36,425 nt of DNA from assembly GCA_002724185.1 (NCBI GenBank), contig PBOB01000047.1:1-36425 (forward strand), written 5' to 3'. The translations under genes and the position numbers were made by a program. The notes beneath the pieces are model-generated. The model searched no databases and was not told where the DNA came from. It saw nothing but the letters and a program-made list of their open reading frames with translations. The stretch's first letter is position 1. Each line of letters opens with the position of its first letter. Positions 18,292-27,776 of this stretch are shown piece after piece. This DNA is from Acidiferrobacteraceae bacterium. GTDB lineage: Bacteria; Pseudomonadota; Gammaproteobacteria; Arenicellales; UBA868.

Positions 18292-20583
18292 ATGAAAACA
18301 ATTGTTCTCGGATGTTTATTAGTGTTGCTGGTTGGTGTTTCTTCACCAAACTCTAGCAAAGCCAGCGAAATTACGGATATAGAGGTTAAAGGTATCACTC
18401 GGATATCTGTTGAAACTGTTATGAACTATATGTCGATTGGCATCGGTGACAAATTAAACGAGGATAATAGCGCTAAAATTATTAAATCATTGTATTCAAC
18501 TGGGTTTTTTGATGATGTCCGGCTAGATATGTCTCAGGGCACATTGATTATCTCTGTAGAGGAACGACCTACTATTTCAGCCATCCATATCGTAGGAAAT
18601 AAACTTATAGATGATGAAGATCTTGTTGAGCGCTTAACTAGTGAGGGAATCGTTGAGGGGAAGTTATTGAGTAAATTCAGTTTTGAGCGTGTACTTGCGG
18701 AACTGCGGGACCATTACCTTAGTTATGGAAGATATGGAGCTAAAGTTAATTCTGCTGTAAATCCAGATAGCGAAAACGGTGTCGATATCTATATTGAGAT
18801 CGATGAAGGTCCAGCAGCGCGTGTAGTAAATATCACTTTTAGCGGAAATCAATTCTATAATTCAAAAATATTGCGAAGTCGATCTTCTTTTGCGGGAAAT
18901 GCGCTGAGCAATTTAGTTCTTGGAAAAAATAAGTTTTCAAGGGAAAAGCTACAGAATGATGAGGATGCTCTTCGTAATTATTACTTAGATTCAGGATTCG
19001 TTGATGTTGCGCTTGCTCCGACCATTATTGACATAGAGCCTAACAATAGAGATGTTTCGCTTAGTTTTGAGGTGTCAGAGGGCCCTCAATATCGAATCGG
19101 TAAGATAGTAGTTGATGAGATAGATGTTCTGCCGTCCAAGGAAAGCAATAAATTTATCGAAATAATGCAGGGTGCGGTATTTTCCCGGAGCGCAATAATA
19201 AGAAGCCGAATGGCGTTAGAAAAAGAACTTGGGGATATAGGCTATGCTTTTGGAAGTGTTAAGCCGGTGCCAAGTATCGACAGACAAACAAAAACTGTTG
19301 ATATTGCGTTCATCATAGAATCTGGTCCGAAGGTATACGTTCGTCGAGTAAACATTTCGGGTAACACAGAGACGCAAGATATCGTTATTCGGAGAGAGAT
19401 GCGGCAGCAAGAGGGAGCCATATTTTCGGGGGAGAAGCTAGTTCGGTCTCAGGAACGTATAAATCGCCTAGGTTTTTTTGAGGCAGTTGCAGTTGAGCTA
19501 GAGCCAGTGACCGGCAAGAATGACGAGGTCGATATAAATATTGAAGTTACTGAACGGAAAACAGGCAACTTACTTCTTGGTATTGGATATTCAGATGATG
19601 AACAGGGATTCTTGCAGGCTGATGTTAGTAGAAAAAATCTTTTTGGCTCCGGAAGAGAGTTGACAATTGGTTTTGACCAATCCAAGGTAAAGCAAATATA
19701 CGAATTAGAGTATATGAATCCTTATTTTACGGCGAGTGGTATTGGTCGGGGATTTTTTGCTCGACAACGACATTTCAACTCTAGCTATAAAGACACTGGA
19801 AGCTACATCGCGAACTCCAGTAATTTAGGAATTAGTTTTTCAATACCTACGAGTGAGTACAACGCATTAAAGCTAACAGGGGAGTACGAGAAAGTAAACC
19901 TTTTAGCCACATCAGCGACCCCATCAGAATATGAAGAATTTATTGATCAGCATCCCAACGATCAGGGATTTGTTTTATCGCTCGGCTACTCTCGTGATAC
20001 GCGAGACACAATTCTTTTTCCTAGCAAAGGGTTTATCAATTCAATCGCTGCGGAAGCAACCGTCCCGGGAAGTAATATGGAGTACTACAAGCTGTCTATT
20101 AGCGGACGATGGTACAGCTCACTATCAAATAATCTTGTTATAGGAATCGGAGGAGAAATCGGATACGGTGGCGCTCTTAGTAGAAGCAACACCCTTCCTT
20201 TCTATAAGAATTTCTTTGCAGGCGGAACTTCATCCGTCAGAGGTTATCGCTCAGGCTCGCTAGGGCCTCGTTCTGAAGGCCTGCCAAGTGGAGATCCGCT
20301 TGGAGGTAGTCGTCGGTTGCTGTCTAATGCTAGCGTGTATTTCCCTGTTCCAGGGCTTGCTAACAGGGAGCAGACTCGCATGAGTCTCTTTGTCGATGCT
20401 GGCCAGGTTTATGGTGCAGGCGATCAACTCTCTTTAACATCTCTTAAACTCTCTGCAGGTGTTGCATTCAACTGGGCTACCGCTCTTGGACCGCTGGCGT
20501 TGAGTTATGGTATCCCCTTGAATGCCAGTGACAGCGACCAAATCCGAAAATTCCAGATTACGTTTGGCCGGGTTTTCCAATAG
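18292..20583 (+). CDS. bamA: Outer membrane protein assembly factor BamA
   Basis: Omp85 protein that folds beta-barrel proteins into the outer membrane. A signal peptide ends near residue 24 (SSKA-SE). Five POTRA repeats cover about 25-420, and a 16-strand barrel follows. The VRGYR motif (649-653), equivalent to the VRGF/Y loop-6 motif, is intact, and the protein ends with an aromatic (GRVFQ), close to the usual OMP C-terminal signal. Length 763 (E. coli 810). Order rseP-bamA-skp is typical. Confidence 0.97.
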   Translation: MKTIVLGCLLVLLVGVSSPNSSKASEITDIEVKGITRISVETVMNYMSIGIGDKLNEDNSAKIIKSLYSTGFFDDVRLDMSQGTLIISVEERPTISAIHIVGNKLIDDEDLVERLTSEGIVEGKLLSKFSFERVLAELRDHYLSYGRYGAKVNSAVNPDSENGVDIYIEIDEGPAARVVNITFSGNQFYNSKILRSRSSFAGNALSNLVLGKNKFSREKLQNDEDALRNYYLDSGFVDVALAPTIIDIEPNNRDVSLSFEVSEGPQYRIGKIVVDEIDVLPSKESNKFIEIMQGAVFSRSAIIRSRMALEKELGDIGYAFGSVKPVPSIDRQTKTVDIAFIIESGPKVYVRRVNISGNTETQDIVIRREMRQQEGAIFSGEKLVRSQERINRLGFFEAVAVELEPVTGKNDEVDINIEVTERKTGNLLLGIGYSDDEQGFLQADVSRKNLFGSGRELTIGFDQSKVKQIYELEYMNPYFTASGIGRGFFARQRHFNSSYKDTGSYIANSSNLGISFSIPTSEYNALKLTGEYEKVNLLATSATPSEYEEFIDQHPNDQGFVLSLGYSRDTRDTILFPSKGFINSIAAEATVPGSNMEYYKLSISGRWYSSLSNNLVIGIGGEIGYGGALSRSNTLPFYKNFFAGGTSSVRGYRSGSLGPRSEGLPSGDPLGGSRRLLSNASVYFPVPGLANREQTRMSLFVDAGQVYGAGDQLSLTSLKLSAGVAFNWATALGPLALSYGIPLNASDSDQIRKFQITFGRVFQ

Positions 20584-20634
20584 ACGAATTGTCCAGATGT
20601 TTCGTCGATTATTTTTATACTGAGGACAGATTTC

Positions 20635-21165
20635 ATGAAACAATCAATATTTTTAAGGATTATTATTAGTAGTAGTATCGTGCTCGCTATGATCACGCCT
20701 GTTGCTGCAGCTGATATTAAGATCGGATTTGTCGATCCAATTGTTTTAATCCAAAACGCACCTCAATCTGAAGCTGCACTTCAAGAGTTAGAACGAGAAT
20801 TTAGACCCAGAAATGATGAGATTCTCGAACTGCAAGATAGCGTTCGAATTTTGGAAATTGATCTAGAAAAAAACGCATTAGTTTGGACTGAAGCCGAAAT
20901 TCAGAACGTACGGCGTGAAATTGATACTCTGCAAAGAAGAGTGACTCGAGCACAAGACGAGGCGCGTGAAGATTACAATCTCCGGAGAAATGAAGAACTA
21001 GCAAGAATTCAAGGAATTATTCGTGACGTGGTTGTTACAATCGCCAAAAATGAAGGCTTCGATATTATTCTTGAAACAGGAGTCGTATATGTCAGTTCGA
21101 GAATAAACTTGACCAGCAGGATACTTGAAGAACTTGAAGAACTCGAAGAAATTGAGAATAAGTAA
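20635..21165 (+). CDS. skp: Periplasmic chaperone Skp/OmpH family
   Basis: Trimeric periplasmic chaperone that holds unfolded outer membrane proteins for BamA. A signal peptide ends near Ala26 (TPVAAA-DIKIGFVD). A beta-strand core and two long charged coiled-coil helices follow (about 50-125), then the return strand DIILETGVVYVS. The last residues form an acidic LEE repeat (ILEELEELEEIENK) that is not part of the known fold. Length 176 (E. coli 161). GAGGAC upstream may serve as ribosome binding site. Confidence 0.92.
   Translation: MKQSIFLRIIISSSIVLAMITPVAAADIKIGFVDPIVLIQNAPQSEAALQELEREFRPRNDEILELQDSVRILEIDLEKNALVWTEAEIQNVRREIDTLQRRVTRAQDEAREDYNLRRNEELARIQGIIRDVVVTIAKNEGFDIILETGVVYVSSRINLTSRILEELEELEEIENK
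21124..21150 (+). repeat. 9-bp tandem repeat x3 at skp 3' end
   Basis: Two perfect copies of CTTGAAGAA and one with a single change (CTCGAAGAA), in frame, coding three Leu-Glu-Glu units at the C-terminus of Skp. Confidence 0.9.
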
Positions 21166-21254
21166 AAATATGACACAACTAACTGTGTTAATTTGCCGGG
21201 CCTATATTTTTTGAGTCCTGTATGGTCGGTAAACATACAACCAATAGGGAAACC

Positions 21255-21701
21255 ATGAGCGCTATCGACATCACTGACATTCGAAGAATTTTGCCACATA
21301 GATATCCATTCTTAATGATCGATCGAGTTATAGATGTAGTTAAGGGAAAGAGTCTTACTGCGATCAAGAATGTGAGTATTAACGAGCCGTTCTTCGATGG
21401 ACATTTTCCCCACCATCCGATTTTTCCAGGAGTGTTGATGCTGGAATGCATTGCTCAGGCATCCGCAATTCTTGCAAGTCTAATGCTTGATGCGGAGGCT
21501 GATGGCGATAACGTGTACCTGTTTGCAGGTGTAGACAATGCGCGTTTCAAGAAACCAGTCGAGCCGGGAGACCAACTTATAATTAGTGTTATGTTTGAAA
21601 AGCATGTTAGGAAAGTATGGCGCTGTACGGGAACTATTACAGTTGAAGGGCAATTGGCATGTAGTGCGAATGTCTTGTTTACTCATCGAGTGCTCGAGTG
21701 A
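21255..21701 (+). CDS. fabZ: 3-hydroxyacyl-ACP dehydratase FabZ
   Basis: Dehydrates 3-hydroxyacyl-ACP in fatty acid elongation and competes with LpxA for 3-hydroxyacyl-ACP. Hot-dog fold with catalytic His50 (FFDGHFP) and Glu64 (LMLECIAQ) as in E. coli (His54, Glu68). I choose ATG 21255 (148 residues, DITDIRRILPHRYPF at the N-terminus, GGGA upstream) over an in-frame ATG at 21222, which would add 11 unusual residues. The stop overlaps the lpxA start in GTGA. lpxD, the usual neighbour upstream, is missing. Confidence 0.95.
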   Translation: MSAIDITDIRRILPHRYPFLMIDRVIDVVKGKSLTAIKNVSINEPFFDGHFPHHPIFPGVLMLECIAQASAILASLMLDAEADGDNVYLFAGVDNARFKKPVEPGDQLIISVMFEKHVRKVWRCTGTITVEGQLACSANVLFTHRVLE

Positions 21702-22468
21702 TTGATGAGAGAGCGCTGGTTGGCCAAAACGTAACAATTGACCCCAGCGTTTCAATAGGCCCGTTTTCGATAATTGAGGATTCCGTCTCAATAGATGAGG
21801 GTACTTGGATTGGTCCTCATGTTGTTATTCGACGGAATACGCGTATCGGCAAGAATAATAGAATCTACCAATTCAGTTCTGTTGGTGAAGATCCACAATA
21901 TGCTGGCTACGAAGGCGAAGAGACATTTTTATCAATAGGTGATTCGAACCTTATCAGGGAATTTTGTACGCTTCATCGTGGGTCTCCAGCTGGTTCTGGT
22001 ACGACATACATCGGCAATAATAACTTGATAATGGCTTATGCACATATCGCACATGACAGTACTTTAGGAAATCATATTGTATTTGCAAATGGCGCCAGTC
22101 TTGCGGGCCACGTTGAAATTGGCAATCACGCTATACTTGGAGGATTTACGCTAGTGCATCAGTTTTGTCGTATTGGCGCTCATGCTATGACCGGCATCGG
22201 AACTATATGTTTGAAAGATATTCCTCCCTACATCCTCGCGGCAGGTAATACTGCGCAGCCTCATGGGTTAAATATTCGCGGTCTACGCAGGTCTGGCTTT
22301 AGCCAAGATGCTATATCAGCGCTTCAAGAAGCCTACCGTATTTGTTACAGACGTAACCTCACGTTGACACAGGCCATAACAAGGCTCCAGGTGCTTGCAG
22401 ATTCTAGCAGCGAGGTTAAAGCATTCTTAGAGTTTTTAAATCAGACCAAACGCGGGATTATTCGGTAG
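21698..22468 (+). CDS. lpxA: UDP-N-acetylglucosamine O-acyltransferase LpxA
   Basis: First step of lipid A synthesis: puts a 3-hydroxyacyl chain from ACP on O-3 of UDP-GlcNAc. The left-handed beta helix of hexapeptide repeats runs to about residue 185, with the catalytic base His119 in AHIAHD (E. coli His125) and an IHRG-like LHRG motif; a helical C-terminal domain follows. Length 256 (E. coli 262). Residue Ile167 occupies the acyl-ruler position held by Gly173 in E. coli and Met169 in P. aeruginosa. The GTG start overlaps the fabZ stop by 4 bases. Confidence 0.97.
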   Translation: MIDERALVGQNVTIDPSVSIGPFSIIEDSVSIDEGTWIGPHVVIRRNTRIGKNNRIYQFSSVGEDPQYAGYEGEETFLSIGDSNLIREFCTLHRGSPAGSGTTYIGNNNLIMAYAHIAHDSTLGNHIVFANGASLAGHVEIGNHAILGGFTLVHQFCRIGAHAMTGIGTICLKDIPPYILAAGNTAQPHGLNIRGLRRSGFSQDAISALQEAYRICYRRNLTLTQAITRLQVLADSSSEVKAFLEFLNQTKRGIIR

Positions 22469-22503
22469 ATGATTGGGATAATATTTCGGTTTAGGTTAAT
22501 GTC

Positions 22504-23649
22504 ATGCGTATTGGTGTCGTAGCAGGAGAGGCTTCTGGTGATGCCTTGGGAGCTGGTCTGTTGCGGTCATTATCTGATCATGTCATCGGAGGAGTTAAAG
22601 CTGAGGGAATAGTAGGCCCAATGATGGAGGCAGAAGGGGCGAAATCTCTTTTTCCTGTTAGTGACATCTCTCTTATAGGTGTTGATGGGCTAATCTCAAA
22701 CTTCCAACGGTTGGTACGCATACGACGGATACTCTATAACTATTACTGTGCGAATCCACCAGATATTTTTATTGGAATTGATTTACCAGATTTTAATCTT
22801 GGACTTGAGTATCGGTTACGAAAAGCTGGAGTTCGAACAATTCACTATGTGAGCCCCACCGTTTGGGCATGGCGCTCATGGCGCATTAGGAAGATAAAGC
22901 AAGCGGTAGATCATATGTTAGTCTTATTTCCGTTTGAAGCCGAATATTTTCGAGCGCACAAGGTTCCCGTCACGTTTGTTGGGCATCCTTCAGCGGATTT
23001 AATACCGACGAGTACAACGCATCAAATACGTGAGACCCTAGGCCTTAAGCATGCCAAGCAAATCGTGGCGTTGTTGCCAGGCAGCCGCGAACGAGAAGTT
23101 ATTCACCTAGGCGCTCACTTCCTGCAAGCTGCTGCTTTACTGAATGAATCTCATCACGGCACTGAGTTCTGTGTTGCATACAGCAGTAGTGAGATCAAAG
23201 AAATCTTTCGTCGTCAGATGAATCAGTTATCGATTAATTTTCCAATTCATGAATTTAGTGGAAATTCTCTAAACGTAATGGCAGCATCAGATGCAGTATT
23301 GCTTGCGTCGGGAACAGCATCTTTGGAAGCGGCTATGCTGGGTAAGCCTATGGTGGTTGCTTACAAAGTATCAGCGATGTCATACCGAATTGCGCGATGG
23401 GTTGCAACGACGGATTTTATTGCCATGCCAAATAATTTGGGTGCTGGCCAGGTTGTTCCAGAGGTGCTTCAAACTGATGTTTCTGGCATGAGACTCGCTA
23501 AGGAGTTAGGCTCAATACTAGCAGATACAGAACGAAGGAAACAGATGACTAAAACGTTAAAAGATTTATGCAAGGAATTAAGAAATAATGCAAACAATGT
23601 TGCTGCGATAAAGATAGTACAGCTCCATCGCAACTGGAATATTTCTTGA
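22504..23649 (+). CDS. lpxB: Lipid-A-disaccharide synthase LpxB
   Basis: Membrane-associated glycosyltransferase (GT19) joining UDP-diacyl-GlcN and lipid X to give the lipid A disaccharide. N-terminal GEASGD (8-13), the YVSPTVWAWR motif and the C-terminal nucleotide site with LASGTASLEAAMLGKPMVVAY are present. Length 381 (E. coli 382). It is 35 bp after lpxA. Its stop is contained in the TTGA overlap with rnhB. Confidence 0.97.
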   Translation: MRIGVVAGEASGDALGAGLLRSLSDHVIGGVKAEGIVGPMMEAEGAKSLFPVSDISLIGVDGLISNFQRLVRIRRILYNYYCANPPDIFIGIDLPDFNLGLEYRLRKAGVRTIHYVSPTVWAWRSWRIRKIKQAVDHMLVLFPFEAEYFRAHKVPVTFVGHPSADLIPTSTTHQIRETLGLKHAKQIVALLPGSREREVIHLGAHFLQAAALLNESHHGTEFCVAYSSSEIKEIFRRQMNQLSINFPIHEFSGNSLNVMAASDAVLLASGTASLEAAMLGKPMVVAYKVSAMSYRIARWVATTDFIAMPNNLGAGQVVPEVLQTDVSGMRLAKELGSILADTERRKQMTKTLKDLCKELRNNANNVAAIKIVQLHRNWNIS

Positions 23650-24215
23650 GTCAGCGTATAGTTGGCGTAGATGAGGTAGGCCGAGGTTCATTAGCAGGCC
23701 CCGTAGTTGCGGCAGCAGTTGTTTTTCTTGATGGTATGGTTGGTATAAATATAAAAGATTCAAAGCAGATTTCAGCTGCGAGGAGAGAGATGCTAGCGCT
23801 CCATATCAGGCATAGCGCGTATGATTGGTCCATCGGAGCAGCTACAGCGCACGAGATAGACCAGCTCAATATTCATCACGCTACTTTATTGGCAATGCGT
23901 CGAGCCGTTCTTGGTATTCGTGCATCCATAGATTATGTCTACGTTGATGGTAAATTCTTTCCAGATATCCCTTGTCCCGGGGAGCATCGTGTCAAGGGCG
24001 ACGAAACAACGCCAGTTATTTCGGCTGCCTCAATTGTTGCTAAGGTGTTTCGTGACCGGCAAATGATTTGGCTTAACACGATTTATCCGCAGTATGGATT
24101 TGCTCAACACAAAGGATATCCAACAAGGCAGCATAGAAGCGCATTAGCGATGTTTGGTCTAACGGACGAACATCGGACAAGTTTCCGCTGCGGTTCGCCA
24201 AAAGATGAAGCATAG
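23646..24215 (+). CDS. rnhB: Ribonuclease HII
   Basis: Removes ribonucleotides misincorporated in DNA and RNA primers. The acidic catalytic residues are seen as Asp9-Glu10 in GVDEVGRGSLAG, the Asp of YVDGKF and the Asp of the HRVKGDETTPVISAASIVAK region. Length 189 (E. coli 198). The start is TTG overlapping the lpxB stop (TTGA); no ATG or GTG upstream of the DEVGRG motif is available, so the TTG is well supported. Confidence 0.96.
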   Translation: MSQRIVGVDEVGRGSLAGPVVAAAVVFLDGMVGINIKDSKQISAARREMLALHIRHSAYDWSIGAATAHEIDQLNIHHATLLAMRRAVLGIRASIDYVYVDGKFFPDIPCPGEHRVKGDETTPVISAASIVAKVFRDRQMIWLNTIYPQYGFAQHKGYPTRQHRSALAMFGLTDEHRTSFRCGSPKDEA

Positions 24216-24223
24216 ACTCCGTG

Positions 24224-27200
24224 ATGAAAATTGAGAGAGACAAAAAATATCAACCGTTTGTTCACTTGCACGTCCATACTGAATACTCACTAGTTGATGG
24301 CATCTGTCGTATCTCAAACTTGGTAGAGCGTGCGTACTCTCTTGGAATGCCCGCATTAGCTATAACAGATATTTCAAATGTTTATGGAGCAATTAAATTT
24401 TATCGGGGGTGTTGTTCACGAGGAATCAAGCCATTGATTGGATCGGAAATAACTGTTGGTCAGTCAAACAAGCTCGGTATACCGCCGCAGATTGTAATCC
24501 TTTGTAAAAATAATGATGGCTATACATTCTTATGTGAAATCTTAAGTGAGGTACATACAAAACATGATTCGGGCGTTAATGCAGTTGTTAGCAAGGAGGA
24601 ACTTGCTCGAGGCGCTGCTGATTTAATTGTATTGTCTGGAGGCTTAGAGGGCGACATCGGTCAAGCAATCACAACAGAGAGAATGGACATAGCTGAGAGA
24701 GAGCTAGATCGATATAGGGAGCTATTTGGGGACAATTTCTATTTAGAGGTGTCGCGTGTCGGCAAGAGCAATGAAGAAGTTTATATCGAGCAGGCTGTAA
24801 GGTTGGCACAGACTTCAGATACGCCTATTGTGGCAACTAATAATGTCAGATACATCAACGAAGGTGAATATGAGGCGCATGAAATTCGTGTTTGTATTAA
24901 CGAGGGCCGAATTTTAGATGATCCACGAAGGCCTCGAAATTACACCGAAGGTCAACATCTTCGTTCAGCTGACAATATGGCGGAGCTATTTAGCGATATT
25001 CCTGAATCGTTAGAAAATTCTGTGCAAATTGCCCTTCGATGCAATCTATTCCTAGATTTCGGTGACGTCCATATGCCCACATTACCAGATGTTGAGCAGA
25101 GTGACGTCAACGCTCTCTTGGCGACAAGCGCAAATGCTCGACTTAAGGCTCGGTCACCAGCAATCGACAAAAGTAATTTGCACCAATACGAAGAACGATT
25201 GGATCATGAGCTAGATATTATTCAAAAGATGGGTTACGCAGACTATTTCTTGATTGTCGCAGATTTTATAGATTGGGCGCGGCAAGCCAAAATCCCAGTA
25301 GGTCCCGGAAGAGGCTCCGGGGCTGGATCGTTGGTTGCTTTTGCACTAGGTATAACGCAGCTTGATCCCATTAAGTACGGTCTGTTATTTGAGCGCTTCC
25401 TCAATCCCGAACGTGTTTCTTTGCCAGACTTTGATATTGATTTTTGCATGCTAGGTAGAGATAAAGTGATCGAATATGTAGTTGAAAGGTACGGAGCGGA
25501 TAAAGTGGCACAAATTATTACTTTCAATAGTCTAGCTGCGCGGGCCGTTGTGCGTGATGTTGGTAGAGTAATGGGTTTTCCATATGGATTTTGTGATGGG
25601 TTAGCGAAGTTGGTTCCATTTGAAGTAGGGATGACTTTAGACCGGGCTCTGTTACAGGATGAAGAGCTACGTTCTCGGTATGAAACCGAAGCCGAGGTCA
25701 GTCAGCTGATCGATAATGCGAAGGTATTAGAGGGTCTTCCTCGCAACGCAGGGAAACATGCAGGCGGCATAGTTATTGCTCCTAAGCCTATTACTCGTTA
25801 CACAGCTCTTTATTCAGATCAAAGTGTAAGTCAACCAGTTACACAGTTTGATAAAGATGATTTGGAGGCGATAGGCTTAGTAAAATTCGATTTCCTTGGC
25901 TTGCGCACCTTAACAGTAATTGATTGGGCCCTTGAGGGTATAAACCAGAGGAGGAAGATGGAGGCCGGTTCGCTGATATCATTGGATGAGCTTGACAGCG
26001 ATGATACAGAAACCTTCAGGTTTATCCAGCAGGGAAAGACAACTGCAATCTTCCAGCTAGAATCGCGTGGAATGCGAGAATTGATAGAGCGTATGAAGCC
26101 GGAAACGTTCGACGATTTAATCGCGCTTGTAGCTCTCTTTCGTCCTGGGCCATTACAGTCCGGGATGGTAGACGATTATATTGATCGTAAGCATGGAAGA
26201 AAACAAGTTAATTATCCACATGTAGCTGTAGAACAAATTCTTAAGCCGACTTACGGTGTAATTCTTTATCAAGAGCAGGTAATGCAGATCGCTCAAGTGC
26301 TAGCTGGCTATACTTTGGGCGCTGCGGATCTGCTGCGTAGCGCAATGGGCAAGAAGAAGCCAGAGGAGATGGAACGCCAAAGATCAGTCTTTGTTACTGG
26401 AGCTGAAGAGCGGGGTGTAAAGAAAAGAGTTGCTGATTCGATATTTGATTTGATGGAGAAATTTGCTGGCTATGGATTTAATAAGTCTCATTCTGCGGCT
26501 TATGCAATGCTTAGTTACCAAACAGCCTGGTTGAAAACTCATTTCACTGCGGACTTTATGGCGGCAGCGTTGTCTGCAGATATGGAGCACACAGATAAGA
26601 TAGTTACGCTTGTAAGTGATTGTCGAGACCTAGAGCTAAAAGTTTTGCCACCGGATATCAATAAGTGCAATTATCAATTTAAAGTCGAGTCTGACTCTGT
26701 AATCTTATACGGTTTGGGCGCAATTAAAGGTGTAGGCCAGAAAGCCGTAGAAAACATATTGGAGGAGAGGAATAAACACGGGTCTTTTAGCGATTTGTAT
26801 GATTTCTGTGTCCGAGTAGATATTCATAAATGTAACAAACGTGCCTGCGAGGCTCTGATTTCAGCGGGAGCGTTTGACAGGCTTGGCAATCATCGTGCTG
26901 AACTTATTGCGCAGCTTCCAGATGCTATGAGTTTGGCCGGTCAACATGAAAATGCTACCGCATCAGGTCAGGATGATATGTTTGGATTAGAGTCAGTCAC
27001 GGTGCGCAAGAATCATAATAGTACTAGGGAGTGGTCGGAACGCAAACGACTTGAAGAAGAGCGAAATAGTCTTGGACTTTACCTCAGTGGGCACCCAATT
27101 ATTTATCATAATTCAGAATTAGCAGAGATTGTTGATAGCAAAATTGGTAGCATTAATCCACGCCCTGAGCGGACTATAACAATTGCTGGTCTTGTAGTTG

Positions 27201-27730
27201 GGTTCCGAACATACAATACACGTCGTGGTGACAACATGGCATTCGTTTCACTAGATGACCAAACAGCCCGAGCTGATGTCAGCGTGTTTGGCGATCAGTA
27301 TAGTCGTGTGAGGAAGTTTATACAGTCTGAAACATTGCTAATTGTAAAAGGGGTGTGTAGCATTGATGAACGTACCGGTGAATTACAGGTGCGGGCTGAG
27401 CAAGTCGACACCATTGAGTCATTTCGATGTCGTTCGTTATCACGCCTGACGCTGTGTCTGAACGAAACTGTAGAATCTCAGGACATTGTTGCTGATCTTG
27501 CTGAACTGCTGGAGACGCATAGAGGAAGGCATACAGGCATTGCTATACAGTATAGAAATTCCGGTGGAGATACTATGACGATGAATCTCGGAACAGAATG
27601 GGTGATTACTCCCTCGGATAATTTTATTGAAGAGTTAGTCCGAATCTTTGGCGAAAAGGGTATGTCACTTAAATACGAGTTTACTAATGGTAATGTTGGT
27701 GTTGTATCCGAGCCCGACAGAGCAGCGTAG
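24224..27730 (+). CDS. dnaE: DNA polymerase III alpha subunit
   Basis: Catalytic subunit of the replicative polymerase. The N-terminal PHP domain (FVHLHVHTEYSLVDG) is followed by the C-family polymerase core with catalytic Asp404 and Asp406 (PDFDIDF) and Asp556 (VKFDFLGLRTL). A clamp-binding motif QDDMF is at 916-920 (E. coli QADMF), and an OB domain (TITIAGLVVGFR) and C-terminal domain follow. Length 1168 (E. coli 1160). Several later PHP metal ligands are replaced, so the PHP is probably not an active nuclease. The start could also be the GTG just before (24221). Order lpxB-rnhB-dnaE-accA is typical. Confidence 0.97.
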   Translation: MKIERDKKYQPFVHLHVHTEYSLVDGICRISNLVERAYSLGMPALAITDISNVYGAIKFYRGCCSRGIKPLIGSEITVGQSNKLGIPPQIVILCKNNDGYTFLCEILSEVHTKHDSGVNAVVSKEELARGAADLIVLSGGLEGDIGQAITTERMDIAERELDRYRELFGDNFYLEVSRVGKSNEEVYIEQAVRLAQTSDTPIVATNNVRYINEGEYEAHEIRVCINEGRILDDPRRPRNYTEGQHLRSADNMAELFSDIPESLENSVQIALRCNLFLDFGDVHMPTLPDVEQSDVNALLATSANARLKARSPAIDKSNLHQYEERLDHELDIIQKMGYADYFLIVADFIDWARQAKIPVGPGRGSGAGSLVAFALGITQLDPIKYGLLFERFLNPERVSLPDFDIDFCMLGRDKVIEYVVERYGADKVAQIITFNSLAARAVVRDVGRVMGFPYGFCDGLAKLVPFEVGMTLDRALLQDEELRSRYETEAEVSQLIDNAKVLEGLPRNAGKHAGGIVIAPKPITRYTALYSDQSVSQPVTQFDKDDLEAIGLVKFDFLGLRTLTVIDWALEGINQRRKMEAGSLISLDELDSDDTETFRFIQQGKTTAIFQLESRGMRELIERMKPETFDDLIALVALFRPGPLQSGMVDDYIDRKHGRKQVNYPHVAVEQILKPTYGVILYQEQVMQIAQVLAGYTLGAADLLRSAMGKKKPEEMERQRSVFVTGAEERGVKKRVADSIFDLMEKFAGYGFNKSHSAAYAMLSYQTAWLKTHFTADFMAAALSADMEHTDKIVTLVSDCRDLELKVLPPDINKCNYQFKVESDSVILYGLGAIKGVGQKAVENILEERNKHGSFSDLYDFCVRVDIHKCNKRACEALISAGAFDRLGNHRAELIAQLPDAMSLAGQHENATASGQDDMFGLESVTVRKNHNSTREWSERKRLEEERNSLGLYLSGHPIIYHNSELAEIVDSKIGSINPRPERTITIAGLVVGFRTYNTRRGDNMAFVSLDDQTARADVSVFGDQYSRVRKFIQSETLLIVKGVCSIDERTGELQVRAEQVDTIESFRCRSLSRLTLCLNETVESQDIVADLAELLETHRGRHTGIAIQYRNSGGDTMTMNLGTEWVITPSDNFIEELVRIFGEKGMSLKYEFTNGNVGVVSEPDRAA

Positions 27731-27776
27731 ATGCCGGTTTTCACAGTTAAAATATACCGTAACATAAAATATTCTA

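Noticed and set aside
21173..21188. ACACA/TGTGT hairpin after skp as terminator
   Set aside because: Short AT-rich stem with no following T-run; fabZ is probably cotranscribed. Noted only as part of the lpxD gap.
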